A stretch of 8,864 nucleotides of DNA from Bacteroidota bacterium (GTDB lineage: Bacteria; Bacteroidota; Bacteroidia; Flavobacteriales_D; Crocinitomicaceae). The notes beneath the pieces were generated by a model. The model had not been told where the DNA came from. It saw only the letters and a program-made list of their open reading frames with translations, and searched no databases. Of the stretch, positions 1 through 7,008 are shown in pieces. The position numbers and the translations under genes are program-made. Numbering within the stretch: position 1 is the first letter of the stretch; the number at the start of each line of letters is the position of its first letter. Location of the stretch: NCBI GenBank assembly GCA_018825925.1, contig JAHKAT010000137.1:1-8864 (forward strand). Direction: 5' to 3'.

Positions 1-1001
1 CTAAAAAACAATAGAAAAAGACATACACTACCCAACAGCGAAAAAAGATGGGTGAGATACCATTTCAACTTCAACTTACGAAAGCCTAAAAGCGGCAAAA
101 TCATCATCGCACTCCAAAGCTGCAACACCTGATCATTTGCATATCTTCTATACGCCCATTTTTCACTTAAAAAACTCCAAACTTCACTTCTTTCTTCTAC
201 CGAATTGGTCCAAATTGGTCGTGGTTCAAAAAGAAAATAAATATTATTCACCGATGAATTATACCATTTAACATATACAACCCAAGCAAATGAAACTAAA
301 ATTGCACTAGAAAAAGCCAATACAATACCTTTCGAATGAAGAACAAGTCTTTGATTTTTAATCGATTGCAAAATATCAATCAACACATTTGAAAGAACAA
401 AAGCAGTTGGAAGAACCAAAAGAGTTGGTTTCATTAACCCGGCAAGAGTCAAAAACAAGAAGGTCAATAGCAATGTTTTTCTAGTTCTATTTTCATGTGT
501 TAAAAAATAAAACCCAATAAAACACATACCCAAACTGGCAACGTCAGGCAAATAATTCGGTGCATAATACCAGAAAACTGTTCCTGTAAAAGTCAACAAA
601 CAAACCATCCAAGAAATCCATACCGACTGTAATTCTCTTTTCAAGAAAAACCAAAATCCAACAATGCCGGCTATCACCCATCCAAAATTCCACAAACGAA
701 GATACCAGTCTACCTGCCCAGTATAACTCCAAATTTTTGCAATCAAGTAATAAAACAGAGGGAATTCACTCGCACCTCGACCTTCGAAAGTGTTCAAATC
801 ATACACAGCTGGCTGCCACCAAGGATTTCCGTGCTGAAAGTAATGTTGTACAAAAGCTAAGCAATCTGTTTGTCGAATATAATGAACGCCAGTAGGTTCG
901 GAGAATAGCCAGTCAAAGCAACCCAAAAGCCACAAAAACAGACCTCCTCCAAAAAGAAGGAAGAAAAACTGAAATAGCGGTTTTTGCAAGAGATGTTTCA
1001 C
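1..1001 (-). CDS. Multi-pass GT-C (GT39-like) glycosyltransferase, 3' part beyond left edge
   Basis: The frame read leftwards from 1001 is open for 333 codons to the window edge, so the C-terminus is missing. The start is a GTG (1001-999): an in-frame TGA lies two codons upstream (1007-1005) and the first in-frame ATG is some 130 codons inside, so an ATG-only search would miss this gene. The protein is a chain of hydrophobic segments (about residues 9-31, 107-121, 128-145, 154-168, 177-208, 225-244, 297-306, 316-333). It has an early extracytoplasmic loop with Asp46 (RQTDCLAF), then EFPLFYYLIAKIW near residue 79 and YAPNYLPDVAS near 146. That layout is typical of GT-C enzymes, which move sugars from polyprenyl-phosphate donors on the outer face of the inner membrane. 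The acceptor and sugar cannot be read from the sequence. It follows the DCC gene by 39 bp, probably as the last visible member of the same transcript. The family-level call is fairly secure; the GT39 subfamily is inferred. Confidence 0.8.
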   Translation of the reverse strand, partial: MKHLLQKPLFQFFFLLFGGGLFLWLLGCFDWLFSEPTGVHYIRQTDCLAFVQHYFQHGNPWWQPAVYDLNTFEGRGASEFPLFYYLIAKIWSYTGQVDWYLRLWNFGWVIAGIVGFWFFLKRELQSVWISWMVCLLTFTGTVFWYYAPNYLPDVASLGMCFIGFYFLTHENRTRKTLLLTFLFLTLAGLMKPTLLVLPTAFVLSNVLIDILQSIKNQRLVLHSKGIVLAFSSAILVSFAWVVYVKWYNSSVNNIYFLFEPRPIWTNSVEERSEVWSFLSEKWAYRRYANDQVLQLWSAMMILPLLGFRKLKLKWYLTHLFSLLGSVCLFLLFF

Positions 1002-1040
1002 GGTTCAAAGATAAAAGAATGAATCAATCTCTCTGATTTC

Positions 1041-1436
1041 TTACAAAACAAAACGATGTCTATTTTCATCATTAACTAGCAAACAGCCCTGTTGTTTCCC
1101 AAACCATTTCAAGCGATTAGAGGCAATGTAGGCGTATACTTTATTGCGAATCCAACTAGGGATTATCCAGAAAACCACTCCTAAAAACCATGGAAATGGC
1201 AACATCTTAACTACTTTTATTGCAGCAGATGATTGTTGAAACACTCGGCCATCTTGCATCATAATAAAACTTTGTTCTGGAGGTAGTTTTAAAGAAAACT
1301 TCTTCAATTTTTCTTGTGCGAAATCAGACTGCAAGGCAACAAAAGTGAATTTTTGTTTTTTATCTTTTCGATATATCCATTGCACCGCCTTATTGCATAA
1401 AACACAACGATCATCAAAAAAAAGCAGGTTGGTCAT
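1041..1436 (-). CDS. DCC family (DUF393) thiol-disulfide oxidoreductase-like protein
   Basis: A 131-residue protein of normal length for the DCC/DUF393 family. The N-terminal signature reads LLFFDDRCVLCN (residues 4-15): an acidic pair followed by the CxxC motif at Cys11 and Cys14, which replaces the usual YDGxCxxC. The C-terminal family hallmark is also present: a Tyr-rich segment, YIASNRLKWFG (103-113), then a lone Cys118. A hydrophobic stretch around 79-94 (PFPWFLGVVFWIIP) may associate with the membrane. The family is thioredoxin-like and predicted to do dithiol chemistry, but its substrates are largely unknown, so no specific role is assigned. The ATG overlaps the stop of the phosphatase gene as ATGA (1433-1436), which implies translational coupling. 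The glycosyltransferase gene follows after 39 bp. Confidence 0.88.
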   Translation of the reverse strand: MTNLLFFDDRCVLCNKAVQWIYRKDKKQKFTFVALQSDFAQEKLKKFSLKLPPEQSFIMMQDGRVFQQSSAAIKVVKMLPFPWFLGVVFWIIPSWIRNKVYAYIASNRLKWFGKQQGCLLVNDENRHRFVL

Positions 1437-3211
1437 TTCTTTAAAAATAATTCGATCCCTAAAATGGTCATATCATCAATTTGTTCGTTGATTGAACCTT
1501 TGCTGTTTCTCCAATCAAACATACTCTTATCCAATAATTTATATTGCTCGTGCATCGTCATGTTTTGGGATTCTAGCAATAAATTTTTAAATCTTTTTTT
1601 CATGAACTTTTTATCCCTATTACCTCCAAACTGATCCACATAGCCATCAGTAAAAAGATATACTCTATCTTGATGTTGAAGTTGAAAAGTATGGTTTGTA
1701 AAACCACTCATATCAGGATAGATAGCAATTGGGCGTTTATCTGGTTTTAATTCAGACATTACACCAGTTTCTTTTGAAATCGTAATCAAGGAGTGATTCG
1801 CTCCACTAAATTCGCATTCCAAGGTGCTTTCATTAATTAACAAAAGTGAAATATCCATGCCATCCATCTGTTCACCTGATTTTCCTTGTTGGCGAAGAGA
1901 AGAGATTACCTTTTTCCTTAATTCATTTAAAATGACATTAGCGGATAAATCTTCCTTTTTTTGAATAATCTCATTGAGTAATCCTATGCATAACATGCTT
2001 ACAAAACCTCCAGGAACACCGTGTCCAGTACAATCAGCAACCGCTACTATCGACCAGTCGTTTTTTTCTTCCACAAAATAAAAGTCACCCGAAACAATAT
2101 CTTTGGGTTGATAGTAAACAAAACAATCGCCAGGAATGATGCTCTTAATGTGCTCATTGGAAGGTAATAATGCATTTTGAATACGATGTGCATATCGCAA
2201 ACTATCCGTCATTTCAGACAAAATTTGCTCCATTTGTTCTTTTTGAGCTGATATTCTTATGTTTCGTCTTTCAATCTCATCCCTTTGTTTACGAACACTT
2301 GCAATCAATGATTTTTTCTTTTCAATGTTTTTGTAAACATAATAAGCAAAAACTCCAAGAATCACCAAAATGCTAATTAGCAAAATGACAATTAATCTCT
2401 GACGACCAATTTCGCCCATCAAGTCAATCAATATTCTTTTTTTATCGTTGACATCTATTTCTAAAAAAATCAGTTCTCTTTTTTGTTTTTTAATTTCCCC
2501 ATCTTGCTTTTCAAGAGTTTCAGATTGCTCAGCCAACAATTTATTCTGTTGCTCTAAGCTCATGTTTTGAAAGGAAATGATTGATTTTTGAGACCTTATT
2601 GTCTGATCTTTTGTCTTTAAGTCCTTTTTACTCTGAGCAAAATTAGTTTCGGATTGATTATAAAGCTCCTGCCACGTAGTATTACCCTCAGCAAAACTTT
2701 GAAGGTTATCAGTAACATTTAGTCCAGCGGCCAATATTGCTAATACATTTATCTCATACTCCTCTTTTGAGAATTTCCCGTTAAAATCAACCATCCAGTT
2801 GTACGACTTCTTTAATCCGCTCGTAACAAAAAGCGTTGGCTTTCCGGTATAAAAAGATTGGATTTCGCTAAACTTTCTATTAAAACTTTTGTCAACATAT
2901 AGAACATCTACATTCTGTAAATTACTAAACTCTTCTAGTCGTGTTAACTTTATGGATTTACCTCGAATTGTTTGGCCTGCAAATTTTTGAGACAACAAAT
3001 TTAGGAAGGAATCATTTTTATCGAGAACACCTACTACAATAGCATTTTTAGAGGTTTCTTTTGGCCAAATCGTATTGTTCATTACCGTCAATAGATTCAC
3101 CGCCATTTTTTCACTTGATTGTGAAAACTGCGCGAATATCGAATTGGAAGTACTAAAGACAAACCAAAACAAAATTGTCACCTTGAAAATCTGGCGGAAA
3201 ACTAATCTCAT
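1433..3211 (-). CDS. Membrane PP2C/SpoIIE-type protein phosphatase with periplasmic YfiR-like sensor domain
   Basis: A 592-residue protein from ATG 3211. A longer frame begins at TTG 3262, but ATG 3211 gives a proper signal peptide (basic start MRLVFRQ, hydrophobic core, likely cleavage after Ala27 in SIFA-Q). Order of parts: YfiR/DUF4154-like periplasmic domain (about 34-170, with the IWP element near 48-50 and a later DVLYVD strand); long Lys/Gln/Glu-rich coiled coil (180-270); one transmembrane helix (272-293); short cytoplasmic coiled coil (294-333); SpoIIE/PP2C phosphatase (338-590). The metal-binding acidic residues are present: Asp376 (IVSGD), Asp393 (ADCTGHG), Asp522 (TDGY) and Asp579/580 (IDDMT), so the enzyme looks active. 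It probably removes phosphate from Ser/Thr of a cytoplasmic protein in response to a periplasmic signal; STAS anti-anti-sigma proteins are the usual partners in this class, but none is encoded here. First gene of the minus-strand string, divergent from sucC. Its promoter was not located with confidence. Confidence 0.88.
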   Translation of the reverse strand: MRLVFRQIFKVTILFWFVFSTSNSIFAQFSQSSEKMAVNLLTVMNNTIWPKETSKNAIVVGVLDKNDSFLNLLSQKFAGQTIRGKSIKLTRLEEFSNLQNVDVLYVDKSFNRKFSEIQSFYTGKPTLFVTSGLKKSYNWMVDFNGKFSKEEYEINVLAILAAGLNVTDNLQSFAEGNTTWQELYNQSETNFAQSKKDLKTKDQTIRSQKSIISFQNMSLEQQNKLLAEQSETLEKQDGEIKKQKRELIFLEIDVNDKKRILIDLMGEIGRQRLIVILLISILVILGVFAYYVYKNIEKKKSLIASVRKQRDEIERRNIRISAQKEQMEQILSEMTDSLRYAHRIQNALLPSNEHIKSIIPGDCFVYYQPKDIVSGDFYFVEEKNDWSIVAVADCTGHGVPGGFVSMLCIGLLNEIIQKKEDLSANVILNELRKKVISSLRQQGKSGEQMDGMDISLLLINESTLECEFSGANHSLITISKETGVMSELKPDKRPIAIYPDMSGFTNHTFQLQHQDRVYLFTDGYVDQFGGNRDKKFMKKRFKNLLLESQNMTMHEQYKLLDKSMFDWRNSKGSINEQIDDMTILGIELFLKK

Positions 3212-3312
3212 GAGACAAAAATAGGCTTTTGTATTGAGAAATCTCTCCAGTTTTTTTAGCAAGAAATCTTTGACTGCCTCTCTTTAATCCTTGTAAAAAG
3301 CCATGATTTCCC

Positions 3313-3343
3313 TTTCAACTTAGAAAAATTACCACTACTTTTG
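3313..3343 (+). promoter_or_regulatory. Bacteroidota-type promoter of sucC
   Basis: TTTC at 3313-3316 and TACTTTTG at 3336-3343 are separated by exactly 19 nt. This matches the Bacteroidota housekeeping consensus TTTG-N19-TAnnTTTG with one mismatch in the -33 box. The -7 box ends 23 nt before the sucC ATG, so transcription should begin close to 3350 and leave a leader of under 20 nt with no strong Shine-Dalgarno sequence. That is normal for the phylum. Confidence 0.7.
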
Positions 3344-3366
3344 ACAGCTTTTAAAAGAGAAACAGA

Positions 3367-4578
3367 ATGAACTTACACGAATATCAAGGAAAATCAATTT
3401 TGAGTAAATACGGCGTTGCAATTCAACGTGGTGTTATCGTAGATAAATTGGATCATGCAGCGGATGCGGCAAAACAATTAACTCAAGAAACTGGCACGAG
3501 CTGGTATGTTGTAAAAGCTCAAATTCACGCCGGTGGTCGTGGAAAAGGATTGGTTAAAGAAACGGGGTCTCACGGTGTTGTTTTAGCAAAAGGTATTGGT
3601 GAAGTTGAAGAAAAAGTAAAAGGAATTTTAGGTGGACACCTAGAAACTCTTCAAACAAACGGTATTGCGAAAAAAGTAAATAAAGTTTTATTAGCTGAGG
3701 ATGTTTACTATCCTGGTGAAACTGAAACGTCTGAATTTTACATGTCTGTTTTATTGGACCGTGAAAAAGGAAGAAACGTAATCGTTTATTCAACAGAAGG
3801 TGGTATGGACATCGAGCACGTTGCTGAGCATACTCCAGAATTGATTTATAAAGAATTTATTGACCCACGCGTTGGGATTCAAGGTTTTCAAGCTCGTAAA
3901 ATTGCCTTCAACCTAGGTTTGAGCGGCGAGGCTTTCAAGCAAATGACCAAGTTTGTTGTTTCATTGTATACCGCTTACGAAGGTTGTGACGCGAGCATGT
4001 TTGAAATCAATCCTGTATTGAAAACATCAGACAACAAAATTATTGCAGTTGATGCAAAAGTAACTTTGGATGACAATGCTTTATTCCGTCACCCAGAGTA
4101 CGCTGCAATGCGCGATCTTGCTGAAGAAGATGAAACAGAAGTAGAAGCTGGTGCAGCTGGTTTGAACTTCGTGAAATTGGACGGAAACGTTGGTTGTATG
4201 GTTAACGGAGCTGGATTAGCAATGGCGACTATGGACATCATTAAACTTTCTGGTGGAAATCCTGCAAACTTCTTAGATGTTGGTGGTACAGCTGATGCAG
4301 AACGTGTTGAGAAAGCATTCAGCATCATCTTAAAAGACAAAAATGTAAAAGCTATTTTGATCAATATTTTCGGTGGTATCGTGAGATGTGACCGTGTTGC
4401 TCAAGGGGTGGTTGACGCATACAAAAGCTTCGGTAACTTCCCTGTTCCATTAATCGTTCGTTTACAAGGAACCAATGCTGTTGAAGCTAAAAAATTGATT
4501 GACGATTCAGGTTTGGACGTTCACTCAGTAGTATTGTTGCAAGAAGCTGCAGATAAAGTAAAAGAAGTATTAGCTTAA
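3367..4578 (+). CDS. sucC: Succinyl-CoA ligase [ADP-forming] subunit beta
   Basis: A 403-residue protein, slightly longer than the roughly 390 residues usual for the family. With the alpha subunit SucD it makes ATP (or GTP) from succinyl-CoA, ADP and phosphate in the TCA cycle, in the cytoplasm. The N-terminus has the diagnostic MNLHEYQGKSIL opening and begins an ATP-grasp fold. VKAQIHAGGRGKGLV (49-63) forms the nucleotide loop. FEINPV (212-217) and VDAK (228-231) supply the expected magnesium ligands Glu213, Asn215 and Asp229. The C-terminal ligase domain is marked by GCMVNGAGLAMATMD (276-290), NFLDVGG (301-307) and INIFGGIVRCD (332-342). The ATG is fixed by the conserved N-terminus and the promoter just upstream. 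The gene is monocistronic, with its own promoter and terminator and no sucD alongside. A nearly complete coding region with no sign of damage. Confidence 0.97.
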   Translation: MNLHEYQGKSILSKYGVAIQRGVIVDKLDHAADAAKQLTQETGTSWYVVKAQIHAGGRGKGLVKETGSHGVVLAKGIGEVEEKVKGILGGHLETLQTNGIAKKVNKVLLAEDVYYPGETETSEFYMSVLLDREKGRNVIVYSTEGGMDIEHVAEHTPELIYKEFIDPRVGIQGFQARKIAFNLGLSGEAFKQMTKFVVSLYTAYEGCDASMFEINPVLKTSDNKIIAVDAKVTLDDNALFRHPEYAAMRDLAEEDETEVEAGAAGLNFVKLDGNVGCMVNGAGLAMATMDIIKLSGGNPANFLDVGGTADAERVEKAFSIILKDKNVKAILINIFGGIVRCDRVAQGVVDAYKSFGNFPVPLIVRLQGTNAVEAKKLIDDSGLDVHSVVLLQEAADKVKEVLA

Positions 4579-4606
4579 TAGCAAATACATCCATTATAAA
4601 AATTTT

Positions 4607-4643
4607 AAAGGACGGAGCCATTGGTTCTGTCCTTTTTTCTTTT
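4607..4643 (+). terminator. Rho-independent terminator of sucC
   Basis: A 13-bp stem (4607-4619 with 4623-4635, containing two G-T wobbles) encloses a 3-nt loop and runs into TTTTTTCTTTT. It begins 28 nt after the sucC stop codon. It should separate sucC transcription from the kinase gene downstream. Confidence 0.9.
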
Positions 4644-4684
4644 GGAAAATGACTACTAATACGAAAGCATACCGAGGTTTAATT

Positions 4685-4716
4685 CTTGTTACTATTAAAA
4701 ATATAGTGTATTTTTA
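4685..4716 (+). promoter_or_regulatory. Possible promoter of the kinase-regulator operon
   Basis: CTTG (4685-4688) and TATTTTTA (4709-4716) lie 20 nt apart and resemble TTTG-N19-TAnnTTTG with one mismatch in each box. The -7 box ends 15 nt before the GTG start, giving a very short leader. Some promoter is expected here because the sucC terminator lies just upstream, but the match is only moderate in such AT-rich DNA. Confidence 0.35.
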
Positions 4717-4731
4717 TTAGAAACCGTTCAC

Positions 4732-7008
4732 GTGAAAGCATCCAATATTCCTATTTCATTTTTACACACTGAGATATTTAAGAATAGCTCTCACCCCATT
4801 TTTTTATTAAACACAGACGACCCTTTTTTCACTGTTTTAGATGCGAATCAATCCTTTTTAGACATCTCCAATCGGAAAGTCACAGAATTAATAGGTAAAG
4901 GAATTTTTGAAGTGTTTCCAGAAAACCCGGAGAATACGAATACATTAAACCAGCATTCTATTCGAGCGGCTTTATACGGTATTATTGAAGGCAAACCAAA
5001 AGACGTTGTGGATGAATTTAGATATGATATTCAATCCGAAGATAAATCAGCATTTTTAACTCGATATTGGCAAACCACACTTAGTCCAATCAAAGATAAA
5101 ACGGGAAAGGTTCAATTTATTTTAGTAGAGCCTGTGGATATTACGCAAAGAACTCAAGCTGAAAATAAACTAAAGAATAGTGAAAGCCGATTAAGAAAAC
5201 TCTTCCACGAAGCTCCATTTAGCATGGCCATTGCCAAAGGAAAACATCACAAAATTCAAAAAGCAAATAAACTTTATCTTGAACTCACCGAACGAACAAG
5301 CGACATAATAGGCAAAACAGTCGCCGAAGTATTCCCTGAGCTAAAAGACCAAAATTTTTATGAATGGTTGGATATGGTTTACGAGACCGGAAATACTTTT
5401 CATGGCAATGAAGTTCCCTTATCAGTAAAAAAAGCGGGGGAAGACACTTTAACCACCCGATACATCAACTTTGTTTATCAATCTTATACGGATGAAACAG
5501 GAGAAATTGCTGGAATATTTTACTTTGGATATGATGTCACGGCGCAAGTAGAAGCGCGAAAAACCATAGAAGAAAATGAAAAAAGATTCACCGATTTGAT
5601 TCATAATCTTCCAGTTGCTCTTTACACGACTAATCTCGAAGGTGATCTTAAAATTTATAACAAAGCAGCGCTCGATTTATGGGGGGGGGAACCATCACCT
5701 AAAGCGAAGTGGATTGGCGTTGACCATGTATTCTCTCCAGTAGGGAAAATGCTTAAAAATAATGAAACTCCGATTGCACAAAGCGTAAAACTTCGAAAAA
5801 ATATCCGCGACCGAGAGGTCATTTATAAAAAACAAAATGGAGATCTGGTGAATATTTTACCCTACCCATCCCCCATTATTGATTCTAATGGTGAGATGAT
5901 TGGAGCTATGAATATTTTGGTAGACATCACCAAAAGTAAGAAAGTAGAGCAAGATTTAAGAGTCTTATCATTGATTGCAAAAGAAACAAACAACTCGGTT
6001 ATTCTTACTGATAAAAAAGGGGTGGTTGTTTGGGTAAATGAAGCCTACCTTAATACATCCGGATATACTGAAGAGGAAATACTTAACAAAAAATATACAG
6101 CTATTATTCAGCATCAAAGCACTGACCAAACGATTGTAGACTCCATAAGCGACTACATATCAAAAGGTAAAATATTTGAACTTGAATTTTTGAAGACTAA
6201 GAAAAATGGAAGTCAATATTGGGTTGATATTATGGGTAGACCAATAATGAATGAAAAAGGAGAATACACCCACTACTTTCAAATTGAATTTGATTTGACA
6301 TTAATGAAACTAGCCTATGAAAAGGTTTTGAAGTCAGAAAATGAGTCTAGAAGATTTGCAACCCAATTAAATGAAATACTTGAAGCAGAAAGATCACGTA
6401 TCGCAAGAGAAATTCACGATGAATTCGGTCAATTGCTTACGGGAATTAAAATGTCGCTCGCAACCTTAAAAAAAACCACTGAAAAACCAGAAGAAACGAA
6501 TAAAATAAATGACTTAATGGTAGAGGTTGATCTTTCTATTTCCTCATTAAGGAGTTTGGCTTCTGACCTCAGGCCGCGCATATTGGATACCTTGGGTTTA
6601 GGTCCTTCTCTAGAATGGTTGGTAAATGATGTTCAAAAAAAATCAGGCATTCGTAGTTCGGTGTTTATTGACGTGGATGAAACCCCTATTGATCAAATGA
6701 CAGCCATTTGTTTTTACAGAATTTGTCAAGAAGCATTGACGAATGTATTAAAGCATTCTGAAGCCAACAAACTAAGTGTTCGTTTAATACAAAATAAAGA
6801 CACCTTATCCTTAGAAGTTTCTGACAACGGTATTGGCCTAAATTACGACAAACGAGAGCCCCATTTTTCAAATGGAATATTGGGAATGCGTGAACGAGCC
6901 TTAATGCTTGGTGCCTTTTTCGAAATAGACAGCCAACCTAAAAAAGGTACCACATTAAGGGTGACTTTAAAAATTAAAAGGAATGAAAAAAATATTAATA
7001 GTAGATGA
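4732..7008 (+). CDS. Soluble multi-PAS sensor histidine kinase (HisKA_3 / NarL-class partner)
   Basis: A 758-residue protein with no signal peptide or membrane helix, so a cytoplasmic sensor. Four PAS-like domains come first: about 12-140 (the type with VFPENP, RYD and RYW motifs), 151-275, 283-401 and 405-523. A short coiled linker leads to a HisKA_3 dimerisation domain (about 545-620), where AREIHDEFGQLLTG carries the predicted phospho-acceptor His562. HATPase_c follows (about 655-748): N box EALTNVLKHSEA with Asn671, G1 box DNGIGL at 698-703, G2 box NGILGMRERA at 714-723, and GTTLRVTL near 739. All key catalytic motifs are present. The start is GTG: no in-frame ATG lies between the upstream TAA (4696) and the middle of PAS 2, and GTG directly precedes PAS 1. 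The 3' end overlaps the response-regulator gene by 26 nt, so the two form a cognate pair. The ligand is unknown. A run of nine G interrupts codons 317-320. Confidence 0.93.
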   Translation: MKASNIPISFLHTEIFKNSSHPIFLLNTDDPFFTVLDANQSFLDISNRKVTELIGKGIFEVFPENPENTNTLNQHSIRAALYGIIEGKPKDVVDEFRYDIQSEDKSAFLTRYWQTTLSPIKDKTGKVQFILVEPVDITQRTQAENKLKNSESRLRKLFHEAPFSMAIAKGKHHKIQKANKLYLELTERTSDIIGKTVAEVFPELKDQNFYEWLDMVYETGNTFHGNEVPLSVKKAGEDTLTTRYINFVYQSYTDETGEIAGIFYFGYDVTAQVEARKTIEENEKRFTDLIHNLPVALYTTNLEGDLKIYNKAALDLWGGEPSPKAKWIGVDHVFSPVGKMLKNNETPIAQSVKLRKNIRDREVIYKKQNGDLVNILPYPSPIIDSNGEMIGAMNILVDITKSKKVEQDLRVLSLIAKETNNSVILTDKKGVVVWVNEAYLNTSGYTEEEILNKKYTAIIQHQSTDQTIVDSISDYISKGKIFELEFLKTKKNGSQYWVDIMGRPIMNEKGEYTHYFQIEFDLTLMKLAYEKVLKSENESRRFATQLNEILEAERSRIAREIHDEFGQLLTGIKMSLATLKKTTEKPEETNKINDLMVEVDLSISSLRSLASDLRPRILDTLGLGPSLEWLVNDVQKKSGIRSSVFIDVDETPIDQMTAICFYRICQEALTNVLKHSEANKLSVRLIQNKDTLSLEVSDNGIGLNYDKREPHFSNGILGMRERALMLGAFFEIDSQPKKGTTLRVTLKIKRNEKNINSR
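5681..5689 (+). repeat. G9 homopolymer tract inside the kinase gene
   Basis: Nine consecutive G in an otherwise AT-rich gene encode the end of the LWGGE segment of the third PAS domain. Loss of one G would lead to a TAG at 5741-5743; gain of one G would lead to a TAA at 5700-5702. Either change would remove the kinase core. The run is therefore a candidate slipped-strand (on/off) site, or a place where sequencing errors are likely. Confidence 0.85.

Noticed and set aside
544..732. 62-codon minus-strand frame
   Set aside because: It lies in another frame within the glycosyltransferase gene, whose own frame gives a coherent membrane protein.
2170..2376. 68-codon plus-strand frame within the phosphatase gene
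   Set aside because: Antisense shadow of the coiled-coil and membrane segment; no independent coding signal.
3216..3223. TATTTTTG on the minus strand just before ATG 3211, as a phosphatase promoter
   Set aside because: The -7 box matches well, but there is no TTTG-like box 19 nt upstream; a second candidate (TAATTTTT at 3324-3331, minus strand) also lacks a good -33 box.
3212..3262. N-terminal extension of the phosphatase from TTG 3262
   Set aside because: It adds 17 residues ahead of a well-formed signal peptide and uses a rare start; ATG 3211 explains the secretion signal better.
4089..4364. 91-codon minus-strand frame opposite sucC
   Set aside because: Antisense shadow of a highly conserved gene; its Ala/Ser/Pro-rich composition reflects sucC codon use.
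4727..4736. Perfect 10-bp palindrome TTCACGTGAA over the kinase start
   Set aside because: Several 10-bp palindromes are expected by chance in 8.9 kb, and no second copy or known operator supports it.
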